This document shows positions 1 through 7,668 of a stretch of 44,151 nt of DNA, piece after piece. The stretch is from Gammaproteobacteria bacterium (GTDB taxonomy: Bacteria > Pseudomonadota > Gammaproteobacteria > Pseudomonadales > Azotimanducaceae), in NCBI GenBank assembly GCA_005799745.1, contig SYFY01000171.1:1-44151 (forward strand), in the 5' to 3' direction. The position numbers and the translations under genes are program-made. Below the pieces are notes generated by a model. That model saw nothing but the letters and a program-made list of their open reading frames with translations, had not been told where the DNA came from and did no database searches. Every line of letters begins with the position of its first letter. Within the stretch, counting starts at the first letter, position 1.

Positions 1-1
1 C

Positions 2-517
2 ATCAAGAACGAAATGGTGCCGGGTGTTGAAGGTGGTATCACCAAACACATTCCCTCCGGTGAAACGCTGTCGATTTACGATGCTTCGATGCGTTACCAG
101 GGCGCGGGTATGCCACTGGTGGTGTTTGCAGGCAAAGAATATGGCACGGGCTCAAGCCGAGACTGGGCCGCTAAAGGTACCCGTTTGCTCGGTATCAACG
201 CGGTGATTGCCGAGAGTTTCGAACGTATTCACCGTTCCAACCTCATCGGCATGGGCATCCTGCCACTGCAGTTCAAGAACGGTGATACACGTAAGTCGTT
301 GGGTCTCAAAGGCGACGAGATCATCGACATTCGCCTGCCTGCCGGAGAGAGCAAGGTCCGCACCAAGCAGGACATGGTGCTGGTGATCACGAGCGCTGCA
401 GGCAGGAAGGAAGTTTCGGTGATGTCGCGTATCGATACGGATAACGAGATCGAGTACTTCAAGTGCGGCGGTATCTTGCAGTATGTACTGAACAACCTCA
501 TGGCGAATGCCAGTTGA
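2..517 (+). CDS. acnA: Aconitate hydratase A, C-terminal part (5' end outside window)
   Basis: The gene runs in from the left edge; the frame is open from base 2 and ends at TGA 515-517. The visible 172 residues are the swivelling C-terminal domain of the AcnA/IRP-type aconitases, which interconvert citrate and isocitrate in the TCA cycle. Diagnostic stretches are [16 protein letters not shown], which carries the substrate-binding Ser and Arg of domain 4, and [12 protein letters not shown]. The iron-sulfur cysteines lie in the missing upstream part. The related 2-methylisocitrate dehydratase AcnD has a similar C-terminus and cannot be excluded from this piece alone. A strong terminator follows 20 bases downstream, so this is the last gene of its transcript. 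Confidence 0.93.
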   Translation: MKNEMVPGVEGGITKHIPSGETLSIYDASMRYQGAGMPLVVFAGKEYGTGSSRDWAAKGTRLLGINAVIAESFERIHRSNLIGMGILPLQFKNGDTRKSLGLKGDEIIDIRLPAGESKVRTKQDMVLVITSAAGRKEVSVMSRIDTDNEIEYFKCGGILQYVLNNLMANAS

Positions 518-536
518 GCTGTTCGTAGACGATTGG

Positions 537-564
537 AAAAAGGGGCGGCAACGCCCCTTTTTTT
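537..564 (+). terminator. Rho-independent terminator after acnA
   Basis: Perfect 11-bp inverted repeat (537-547 with 552-562), GC-rich core GGGGCG, GCAA tetraloop and a run of seven T at 558-564. The A run on the left arm lets it also work for transcripts arriving from the minus-strand gene at 598-1184, so it is probably bidirectional. Confidence 0.92.
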
Positions 565-597
565 GTTTACGAATAGCGTTGCCCTTGAGAGCAGCGG

Positions 598-1184
598 TTA
601 TCGCTGTATCTGGCCAGTTGGTCCCCCGACAGCAGTCAAGTAATTGCGCTTGAGGTAGGTGGCCATCAGTTCAGCGATCCTCTCCAACATCATATTGTCG
701 GTGGTGCCAAAGGACAACGATGCACCCATTGCATTGGCATGCTGATAGAACTGCGGTTCTGCGATAACCGCACCACTGGTGACTTCACTGATACGCATTT
801 GGATGATGATGCGGCTTTGACCCGCCATGGAACCACCGAATATCCGAGTTGCATCTGAGGGTTTGTGCAGCGAAACGATGTGGGGTTCGAACAGCAGCTT
901 TTCCGTATTGTTGGGGTCGGCTTTGGTGTTCCAGTCGTCGATCATCGGCTGAACGTGTTACTGCAGGTTCTCGATCACACGCTTGTGCACCTTTTCGGCG
1001 TTTTGTTTTTGCCGATTTCAGCATCCATGGTGATGGTCGACAGCGACTACCCGCCATAACCTGTGAACGGGTTCACGGGCGCGGCGTTTTCACTGGCGTG
1101 TGCGAAAGTGATACTCCCGAACAGCAGCACCAAGAGGTGGGTACCAAGGTTCCAGTTCCATTGTGTCGTTCGCGACTTCGTCAT
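598..1184 (-). pseudogene. Decayed exported protein of unknown function
   Basis: An ATG at 1184 opens a protein with a signal peptide (hydrophobic core HLLVLLFGSITF, then FAHAS), but TAG stops the frame at 1049-1047. Protein-like sequence continues (STITMDAEIGKNKTPK), shifts frame near 1000, meets TAA at 960-958, and is then open to TAA 600-598. The intact 3' part is 115 residues and contains AEPQFYQHANAMGASLSFG and NNMMLERIAEL-like segments. These resemble a family of small exported gammaproteobacterial proteins of unknown role that I recall but cannot name. Two nonsense codons plus one frameshift within 250 bases point to a pseudogene or to very poor local sequence. Confidence 0.6.
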
Positions 1185-1269
1185 TTAGTTCTCCGTCAAT
1201 GACATGACGCGACAAAGTCTACTTCAGTTGCCGAGTCATGCAGAATTCCCGACGCGGAAAGGGGAGCGT

Positions 1270-1650
1270 TTACGACTTACAAGAACCGGACAGCAAGCCA
1301 TGAACAGGTTCACAGGTCTCTGCGCGTCGAATGACTAAAGTGCGCACGCTCAATTCACGAGGAAGATGTCCGTGTATACCAGTCAAGAATCCCGTCTCAT
1401 CGCGCTTGAACGTCGCAACATCGTCGCCACGGTCCGCCGCCGTCGTCAGCATCGTACTGTCCGTCAGCAACGCTTCGCCCAGGCGCCGACCAGTCACCCG
1501 AATGTCATTAACTGAGTTATCCGGGCGATCCTTGAAGGCGCTCAGTCGACCCTCTAATACCGTGCGTACATGCCCTCGTCGGAGAATACGCGCGGTTTCC
1601 GACTGATCCGTCGGCAACGCAACGTGCTGAGTGCGAGTGTTTTGCATCAC
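1270..1650 (-). CDS. Possible small ORF of unknown function in the acnA-thrS gap
   Basis: A 126-codon open frame beginning GTG-ATG at 1650/1647, with GAGG immediately upstream. Codon choice resembles the neighbouring genes, but the product is Arg/Thr-rich, has no recognisable domain, signal peptide or membrane segment, and matches nothing I know. Its 5' end overlaps the proposed thrS promoter. It may be a chance open frame in an otherwise empty stretch (1200-1640), where I see nothing else. Confidence 0.22.
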   Translation of the reverse strand: MMQNTRTQHVALPTDQSETARILRRGHVRTVLEGRLSAFKDRPDNSVNDIRVTGRRLGEALLTDSTMLTTAADRGDDVATFKRDETGFLTGIHGHLPRELSVRTLVIRRAETCEPVHGLLSGSCKS

Positions 1651-1670
1651 CTCACGTCGCGGACTATCAT
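1642..1670 (+). promoter_or_regulatory. Predicted sigma-70 promoter for the thrS leader
   Basis: TTGCAT at 1642-1647 and TATCAT at 1665-1670 with a 17-base spacer match the -35/-10 consensus well. Transcription would start near 1676-1678, essentially at the ATG of the leader peptide at 1677, which would make the leader transcript leaderless or nearly so. This is inferred from sequence only. Confidence 0.5.
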
Positions 1671-1676
1671 CCTTCT

Positions 1677-1754
1677 ATGCGCCGAGACTATTTCGATTCC
1701 ACGTGCACGACTACTCGCACTCGATGCGGGTCGACGCGCGCGCCGGTGAATTAA
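1677..1754 (+). CDS. Thr-rich leader peptide of the thrS attenuator
   Basis: A 25-codon ORF too short for routine gene calling: ATG 1677, TAA 1752-1754. Six of its 25 codons are threonine, and five of these fall in the seven-codon run TCTTTRT plus its preceding Thr (1701-1721: ACG TGC ACG ACT ACT CGC ACT). It lies directly upstream of competing hairpins, a terminator, and thrS itself, the classic layout of a leader peptide whose translation senses charged tRNA-Thr. No Shine-Dalgarno sequence is seen before the ATG; the predicted transcription start coincides with it. Function is inferred from the Thr bias and position. Confidence 0.6.
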   Translation: MRRDYFDSTCTTTRTRCGSTRAPVN

Positions 1755-1805
1755 CTCGGCGCCAGCGGCGACCCGGTAAGCGCGAGAGCGCGGTCGCCAC
1801 GGGTT
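1727..1805 (+). promoter_or_regulatory. Competing RNA hairpins of the thrS attenuator
   Basis: Segment 1727-1733 (CGGGTCG), inside the leader ORF just after the Thr codons, is perfectly complementary to 1769-1775. Segment 1767-1773 (GGCGACC) is also perfectly complementary to 1792-1798 (GGTCGCC). The two pairings share bases and exclude each other. GGGTT at 1801-1805 can further pair with AACCC at 1827-1831 in the left arm of the terminator. Ribosome stalling at the Thr codons would mask the first segment and change which pairing forms. The exact switch logic is inference. Confidence 0.5.
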
Positions 1806-1824
1806 CCAGATCTGCAGTTACGTT

Positions 1825-1865
1825 CAAACCCCGGCCGGCCACCGCCTCCCGGGGTTTGTGCTTTT
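1825..1865 (+). terminator. Terminator hairpin upstream of thrS (attenuator)
   Basis: Perfect 10-bp inverted repeat, CAAACCCCGG (1825-1834) with CCGGGGTTTG (1849-1858), followed by TGCTTTTT. It sits between the Thr-rich leader ORF and the thrS start, so it cannot be the end of a longer upstream gene and is best read as an attenuator. Confidence 0.75.
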
Positions 1866-1909
1866 TGCGATTTGGAATCTGGATGTCGTGATAGGAGGAG
1901 ATCAAGGTC

Positions 1910-3754
1910 ATGAGCGTGTTTGAACACAGCAGCGGAGAGTCGGAGAGCGACGAGCTTTATCGGGTCAGGCATAGCCTCGCCCATGTGCTGGCGCAAGCAG
2001 TACTGGAGATTCGGCCGGGCTCGACCCTCGGATTTGGGCCACCGATCAAGGATGGTTTTTATTACGACTTTGTCCTGTCCACGCCGCTTACCGATGAAGA
2101 TTTCCCCGAGATCGAGAAGCGCATGCGCCAGATCATCAAGAAGGGGCAGAAATTCTATCGAGAGGATCTGTCTGCCGCCGATGCGCTCAAGCGCATAGAG
2201 GAGATGAAGGAGCCGTATAAACGCGGGTACGCCGAAGAGCTGCTCAGTAAACATGGCCTTAACGGACTTTCGTTTTATCGCAACGGCACTTTCCTCGACA
2301 TGTGTGAAGGTCCCCACGTCGAAACGACCAAGGAGATTCCGCGGGACGGCTTCAAGCTGCGCAATCTTGCCGGTGCCTATTGGCGCGGTGATTCGCGCAA
2401 CACCATGATGACGCGCATTTATGCGTGGGCGTTTCTCGACAAGGAGACACTCGATACCTACGTCACTAACTTCCTCGAGGCGCAAGCACGCGACCACAAG
2501 AAACTGGGCCGGGAACTCTCGATCTTCAAGATCGACAACGACATCGGCAAAGGCCTGCCACTGTGGTTGCCTAACGGCACCGTGATTCGTGATGAGTTGG
2601 AACAGCTCGCCAAAGAACTCGAATTCAAAGGCGGCTATCAGCGGGTGGCTACCCCTCATCTGGCCCGTCAGGATCTGTATTACACGTCGGGTCATCTGCC
2701 GTATTACGCTGACGGCATGTATCCGCCGATGGAACTGGTTGAACACAACGAAGACGGCACCGGCTACGTGAAGGAGTCTTATCGGCTTCGGCCCATGAAC
2801 TGCCCGCACCATCACAAGGTATTCGCCGCAGAACCACGCAGTTATCGGGATCTGCCGTTACGCATCGCTGAATATGGTCAGGTGTATCGGTTCGAAGAAT
2901 CTGGAGCGGTCAGTGGACTCCTAAGGGTACGGGGCATGTGCATGAATGATGCGCATATCTACCTCACCGAAGAGCAGGTCAAAGACGAGTTCAAGTCGGT
3001 GCTGGCGCTCTACAAGGAAGCGTATGGCGTGTTCGGTCTGACGAATTACAAGATTCGACTCTCTCGTTGGGATCCAGAAGACCCGAAGGGCAAAGAGAAA
3101 TACGTCGACAATCCGCCGGCGTGGGCAGCATCGGAGAAGATCCTGGCCGAGGTGCTTCATGAACTCGACATTGCCTACGTCGAAGGACCGGGAGAAGCGG
3201 CCTTTTATGGCCCGAAGATCGACATTCAGTTCGTCACGGTCACCGGGCGCGAAGAAACGGTGTCAACGATTCAGCTCGACTTTGCAGTGCCTGCGCGCTT
3301 CAAACTGAAATACGTTGGACCCGATGGTCGGGAGCACACACCGTTCTGTATTCATCGTGCGCCATTCAGTACCCATGAACGGTTCGTTGCGTTTCTGATT
3401 GAGCACTTTGCAGGTGCGTTCCCGACCTGGCTCGCGCCCGTGCAGGTGCAACTGCTGACGGTGTCGGAGCAATACGATGATTACGCCAAAGCGATCATTC
3501 AACGGCTTCGCGGCAAGTTCATCCGCGCGGAACTGGCCTCCTCCAATGAGACGCTGCCGAAGAAGATTCGTGAGGGTACCGTGAAAAAGATCCCGAACCT
3601 CTTGATCATCGGCGAGCGAGAAGTGGCGGATGGCACGGTAACGCTCAGGCGATATGGTCATAAGGACCAGAACACCATGACCATCGCGGCGTTTGAATCT
3701 GCGCTTGAGCAGGGGATCCGCAGTCGCAGCCTGCAGCTCGAAATCGCGGGCTGA
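1910..3754 (+). CDS. thrS: Threonyl-tRNA synthetase lacking the TGS domain
   Basis: This class II aminoacyl-tRNA synthetase charges tRNA-Thr. The editing domain is intact, with H21 and H25 (RHSLAH) and C132 and H136 (CEGPH). Catalytic zinc ligands are C298 (MNCPHH), H349 (NDAHIY) and H482 (IHRAP), and an anticodon-binding domain forms the C-terminus. At 614 residues it begins directly at the editing domain: the roughly 60-residue N-terminal TGS domain is absent. The start is fixed by GGAGGAG at 1894-1900 and an in-frame TAG at 1892. Motif 2 reads RVRGMCMNDAH, where gammaproteobacterial enzymes typically have RVRGFTQDDAH, and the motif-3 side reads HRAPFSTHERF. Both suggest a different lineage and possible transfer. 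The usual infC-rpmI-rplT neighbours are missing. Regulation appears to be by leader-peptide attenuation. Confidence 0.95.
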   Translation: MSVFEHSSGESESDELYRVRHSLAHVLAQAVLEIRPGSTLGFGPPIKDGFYYDFVLSTPLTDEDFPEIEKRMRQIIKKGQKFYREDLSAADALKRIEEMKEPYKRGYAEELLSKHGLNGLSFYRNGTFLDMCEGPHVETTKEIPRDGFKLRNLAGAYWRGDSRNTMMTRIYAWAFLDKETLDTYVTNFLEAQARDHKKLGRELSIFKIDNDIGKGLPLWLPNGTVIRDELEQLAKELEFKGGYQRVATPHLARQDLYYTSGHLPYYADGMYPPMELVEHNEDGTGYVKESYRLRPMNCPHHHKVFAAEPRSYRDLPLRIAEYGQVYRFEESGAVSGLLRVRGMCMNDAHIYLTEEQVKDEFKSVLALYKEAYGVFGLTNYKIRLSRWDPEDPKGKEKYVDNPPAWAASEKILAEVLHELDIAYVEGPGEAAFYGPKIDIQFVTVTGREETVSTIQLDFAVPARFKLKYVGPDGREHTPFCIHRAPFSTHERFVAFLIEHFAGAFPTWLAPVQVQLLTVSEQYDDYAKAIIQRLRGKFIRAELASSNETLPKKIREGTVKKIPNLLIIGEREVADGTVTLRRYGHKDQNTMTIAAFESALEQGIRSRSLQLEIAG

Positions 3755-3763
3755 TCCGCGTCG

Positions 3764-5194
3764 ATGGTGCTCTCGGAACTCGGCGAAGTCATCGCGCAGA
3801 TCACCGATTGGGAAGCCATCGCGTTCACCGCTTTTTATCTGCTGCTCGGTGCCGCAGCTGGAGCCCATGCGCTCTTGAATAAACCTGAGCCCCGTGCGGC
3901 TCAGGTATGGCTAATCATCTGCCTGTTCTTACCGATCATCGGGCTGATGGCATACTACGCCTTTGGTGTTAACCGGTTTCAGACGCGGGCGAAGCGTCTG
4001 CATGAACCTATCCGCCGAAACCTCACCGATGCACAGGACTTGTCGATTGATACGCTTCGTAAACATGGTCCATATCTGGTGATCGGCAATCGTGTCGCCG
4101 ACATGCCTGCACACGATGGCAACAACATCGACATCCTTTTTAATGGTGATGATGCCTATCCGGCGATGCTCGCAGCCATCAGCGGAGCGAAGCGTCGGGT
4201 GCTGCTGTGCTCCTACATTTTTGACAACGATGCGACGGGTCAGCGCTTTGTCGCGGCGCTCAAATCAGCAGAAGAGCGAGGTGTTGAGGTGCGTGTCCTC
4301 GTCGATGCCATCGGCGAATGTTATTCCTGGCCGCGGATTTCACGGGCGTTGAAACAAGCGGAAGTGACGCACAAATGATTTCTCCCTCCCCGTTGGTTCC
4401 CCCCATTCGGCTACGTCAACCTACGCACCCACCGTAAGCTGCTGGTCGTCGACGGCGAGACCGGGTTTTGTGGGGGCATGAACATTGGTGATCGCCACAT
4501 CACGCTGCTCGGTGGACAGCGTGACGTAGACGACATCCATTTCCGTGTGACCGGTCCGGTCGTCAGTGATCTGGAGTGGCTGTTTCTGGACGACTGGCGC
4601 TTCTCGTCAGGTGAAGTGTTGCCGCCTTCGACACCAGCTCAAACGCGTGGGGGAGTCCTTTGTCGGGTTGTTCCTGACGGTCCGAACGAAGATCTCGACA
4701 AGCTGCTCTTCATCATTCACGGCGCGATCGATCATGCCCGCGAGAGTGTGCTCATCATGACACCGTACTTCCTGCCGGAGAGAGATCTCATCGTAGCGCT
4801 GCAAACGGCTACGCTTCGTGGCGTAGAAGTGAAAATCGTGGTGCCGAAACGAAGCAACCTCCCGTACGTCGAGTGGGCCATGCAGCACATGTTGCCGCAG
4901 CTGATTTCGCGGGGTGTTCGCATTTACCGACGAGAGGTGTTTTCTCACGCCAAGCTGCTGGTGGTCGACGGACGATATGCGTTGATTGGCAGCGCCAACA
5001 TCGACCCGAGGAGTCTGCGGCTCAACTTTGAAGTAGGCGTGGAGATTTTCGATACGAGTTTTGCACTGTCGATTGAAGCCGTGATTCGCTCGGAGACTGT
5101 GCAGGGTGAGGACAATATCCCTGCGTTGATGTCGCGAGGAAGACTGCGTCGTCTCCGAGATGCGACGCTTTCTCTGTTTACCCCATACCTCTGA
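3764..5194 (+). pseudogene. cls: Cardiolipin synthase (PLD family), interrupted by an in-frame TGA
   Basis: Encodes a membrane phospholipase-D-type transferase that condenses phosphatidylglycerol to cardiolipin. The N-terminus has two membrane segments (about residues 17-36 and 46-66). The first HKD motif is HRKLLVVDG and the second is HAKLLVVDG, followed by IGSANIDPRS. The frame is continuous over about 476 codons, normal for the family, except for TGA at 4376-4378, just before the conserved FLPPRWFPPFGYVN stretch. The two readable parts are 3764-4378 and 4379-5194. If the stop is real, the product lacks both HKD motifs and is inactive; CGA to TGA, or a base-call error, would explain it. It starts 9 bases after thrS and probably shares its transcript. 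Confidence 0.85.
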
Positions 5195-5201
5195 GCGGGA
5201 A

Positions 5202-7388
5202 TCAGCCGCCGGTTTGTGTCAACAGAAACGCATACTCTTCCGCATCTTCACGCAGTGATTCGAATCTACCACTCTTGCCGCCGTGCCCAGCGCCCATGTT
5301 GGTTTTTAACAGCAGAAGGTTGTTGTCAGTCTTGGTTGCACGAAGTTTGGCGACCCATTTCGCGGGTTCCCAGTACGTCACACGCGGGTCGTTCAATCCT
5401 GCGGTAACCAGCAAGGGTGGGTAGGCTTTGGCCGTGACGTTATCGTAAGGGCTGTAGCTGCGGATGTACTCGAATGCAGCCTCGTCGGTAATGGGATTGC
5501 CCCATTCCGGCCACTCCATAGGAGTGAGCGGCAGCGATGCGTCGAGGATGGTGTTCAGGACATCCACGAATGGCACATGCGCGACGACGGCACCATAGAG
5601 TTCAGGCGCCTGATTGACGATAGCGCCCATGAGCTCGCCACCTGCGGATCCGCCTGATGCAGTGACCTTACCAGCGGACACGTAACCCTGATCAATCAGG
5701 AAGCGGGTGACATCCACGAAGTCATTAAAAGTGTTGGTGCGTTTGTCGAGCTTGCCGTCGAGATACCAGCGGTAACCGAGATCATCGCCGCCACGAATGT
5801 GAGCGATGGCGTAGGCGAAACCCCTGTCGAGCAACGACAGCCGATTGGCGGAGAAGCCGGGTGGGTAGGCATATCCGTAGGCGCCATAGCCATAGAGGTG
5901 TAACCGACCGCTCCCGTCTTTCGGAAAGCCCTTCCGGTAGACGATGGAGACGGGGACTTTGACGCCATCACGTGCGGAGGCGACGAGTCGTTCAGTGACG
6001 TAACGCGAGGCGTCGTACCCACTTGGAATTTCCCTCACTTTGAGGCTTTCCAGGCGCATGTCGGCGAGGTGATAGTCGTAGGTGGTGTTGGGCGTCACCA
6101 TGGATTGATATTCGACGCGTAACCGAGCCGTGTCGTATTCGGGATTGCTGCCGAGCGTCGCTACATAACTCGCCTCGGGAAACACCACGTAGTGTTCACC
6201 ACCCGCGTAGTCACGAATACGGATCTGAGACAAACCGTCGACGCGTTCCTGAATGACCAAAAGGTTCTGGAAGGTCACTACATCCTGGATGTAATGACGG
6301 TCGGTACCCGGAACAAGTTCCGTCCATGTTCCCGGTGAAGATAGCGGTGCGGTGACGACACGAAAGTTTGGGTGCGTGTCATTGACGCGGATAAAGAGTG
6401 TGCCGTCATGTTCTTCGAGGTCGTATTCGCGTCCGGCCTGTCGTGCGGAAACCAGCTGCAGTTTTGCGGTGAAATCACTGGTCGGCAGCAGAAACAGCTC
6501 GTTGGTGACGTGGTCGCCTGTGGCGATTACCGCATATCGCCGCGACTGCGTCTGTTCGACTGATACGTTGAATTCTTCAGTGGCTTCCGCGTAGAGCACC
6601 TTGTCGCCTGACTGTGCATCGCCGAGACGATGCAGCCAGAGTTTCTTGGATCGCCAGTTGTCGTCGGAGTCGGTGTATAGAAAACTCTTGCTGTCTGCTG
6701 ACCAGACGAGTCCATCGCGCCAGTTCAAGAGTGTGTCGGGTAGCAGTTCACCAGTTTCGAGGTTACGGATCCGCAGCACGTAACGTTCTGAGCCGTTATC
6801 GTCGATACCGAAGGCGAGCAGCTTTCCATCTGGGCTCACGGACAGACCGCCAAGCGCAAAGTACTCATGACCTTTGGCGAGGGCAGTTTCATCGAGAAGA
6901 ACTTGAGGCTCGCCGCCCGCTACGGCCTTGCGGTACCACGTCCGGTATTCAGCGCCTTCGGCAAACGCCCACCAATAAAGCCAGCCGCCGTCTTTCTGCG
7001 GCACGCTGCTGTCATCGTTTTTTATCCGGCCGCGGAACTCTGCGTAGAGCGTATCGATCAATGCAGCCTGAGGCGCCATCGCTGCGTTGAAATAGTGATT
7101 CTCTGCCTTGAGGTAACTGAGCACGTCAGCGTCATCGACCGTTGGATAACTTGTGTCCCGCAGCCACGCCCAGGGGTCCGTCACGGTGATCCCGTGGTGA
7201 GTGAACTCATGTTCGCGGATTCCAGCCACGGGTGGAGGTGGCAACAGGTCAGACATCGGTACTTCCTTTTTTGCACTGTTATCGAGAGACGCTGCAGCGT
7301 GCGGCGATGGCGTGTCCGACTGCTTGTCAGAACATCCGGCGATGATGAGCAACTGGAGAAAGAAGAAAAAATGCGGGGAGATTCGCAT
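5202..7388 (-). CDS. ptrB: Oligopeptidase B (S9A), predicted lipoprotein
   Basis: A prolyl-oligopeptidase-fold serine peptidase cutting short peptides after basic residues. An N-terminal beta-propeller region (about residues 90-430) precedes the alpha/beta-hydrolase domain. The likely triad is S581 (GGSAGG), D667 (NDPRV) and H702 (GAGHGG). The ATG at 7388 is preferred because it opens a lipoprotein signal, MRISPHFFFFLQLLIIAGC, with the lipidated Cys at 19; upstream in-frame starts would bury this signal. Product length is 728 residues. A second Met (PMSDLLPPPP) lies near the place where cytoplasmic homologues begin, so the enzyme looks like a cytosolic type that gained an export signal. It converges on cls with only 7 bases between stop codons. 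Confidence 0.9.
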   Translation of the reverse strand: MRISPHFFFFLQLLIIAGCSDKQSDTPSPHAAASLDNSAKKEVPMSDLLPPPPVAGIREHEFTHHGITVTDPWAWLRDTSYPTVDDADVLSYLKAENHYFNAAMAPQAALIDTLYAEFRGRIKNDDSSVPQKDGGWLYWWAFAEGAEYRTWYRKAVAGGEPQVLLDETALAKGHEYFALGGLSVSPDGKLLAFGIDDNGSERYVLRIRNLETGELLPDTLLNWRDGLVWSADSKSFLYTDSDDNWRSKKLWLHRLGDAQSGDKVLYAEATEEFNVSVEQTQSRRYAVIATGDHVTNELFLLPTSDFTAKLQLVSARQAGREYDLEEHDGTLFIRVNDTHPNFRVVTAPLSSPGTWTELVPGTDRHYIQDVVTFQNLLVIQERVDGLSQIRIRDYAGGEHYVVFPEASYVATLGSNPEYDTARLRVEYQSMVTPNTTYDYHLADMRLESLKVREIPSGYDASRYVTERLVASARDGVKVPVSIVYRKGFPKDGSGRLHLYGYGAYGYAYPPGFSANRLSLLDRGFAYAIAHIRGGDDLGYRWYLDGKLDKRTNTFNDFVDVTRFLIDQGYVSAGKVTASGGSAGGELMGAIVNQAPELYGAVVAHVPFVDVLNTILDASLPLTPMEWPEWGNPITDEAAFEYIRSYSPYDNVTAKAYPPLLVTAGLNDPRVTYWEPAKWVAKLRATKTDNNLLLLKTNMGAGHGGKSGRFESLREDAEEYAFLLTQTGG

Positions 7389-7636
7389 GCACTGGATCCT
7401 GCCCATCAGGCGCTTCTGGCGAAGATAGGCGGCAGCTTGCCGACAAGTAACCCACCGGGCAATCGCCCGGTGAGACCTTAGGGTAAATCTGATCAATTCG
7501 CTCCTGCGAATCGATCAGGTCGGCGCCTTCAGGGTGCCTAGCATTTTCCCTGCGTTTACACGGGCTTTGCCCGTGAATGCGCGTGCGAGGCACGCGCCAC
7601 ACGCATGAAAAATGGCGGTGCATCCCTGCACCACAC

Positions 7637-7664
7637 AGGAAGGTCTGAATAATCAGACCTTCCT
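7637..7664. repeat. Intergenic palindrome, copy 1
   Basis: A perfect 12-bp stem (AGGAAGGTCTGA with TCAGACCTTCCT) around an ATAA loop, 5 bases past the prc stop codon. A near-identical palindrome occurs at 12252-12277 and a degenerate one at 15617-15652. There is no proper T run on either side, so it is a REP-like or 3'-end-stabilising hairpin rather than a textbook terminator. The rest of the gap 7389-7636 holds another short stem (ACCGGGCGATT type, near 7455-7475) and no gene that I can support. Confidence 0.75.
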
Positions 7665-7668
7665 TCGT

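Noticed and set aside
1650-1909. A T-box riboswitch upstream of thrS
   Set aside because: I found no T-box sequence (AGGGUGGNACCGCG type) or specifier stem; the Thr-rich ORF and simple stems fit leader-peptide attenuation instead.
1751-2815. A 354-codon open frame antisense to thrS
   Set aside because: It lies almost wholly opposite a highly conserved synthetase gene and has no recognisable domains; high G+C codon bias commonly opens such antisense frames.
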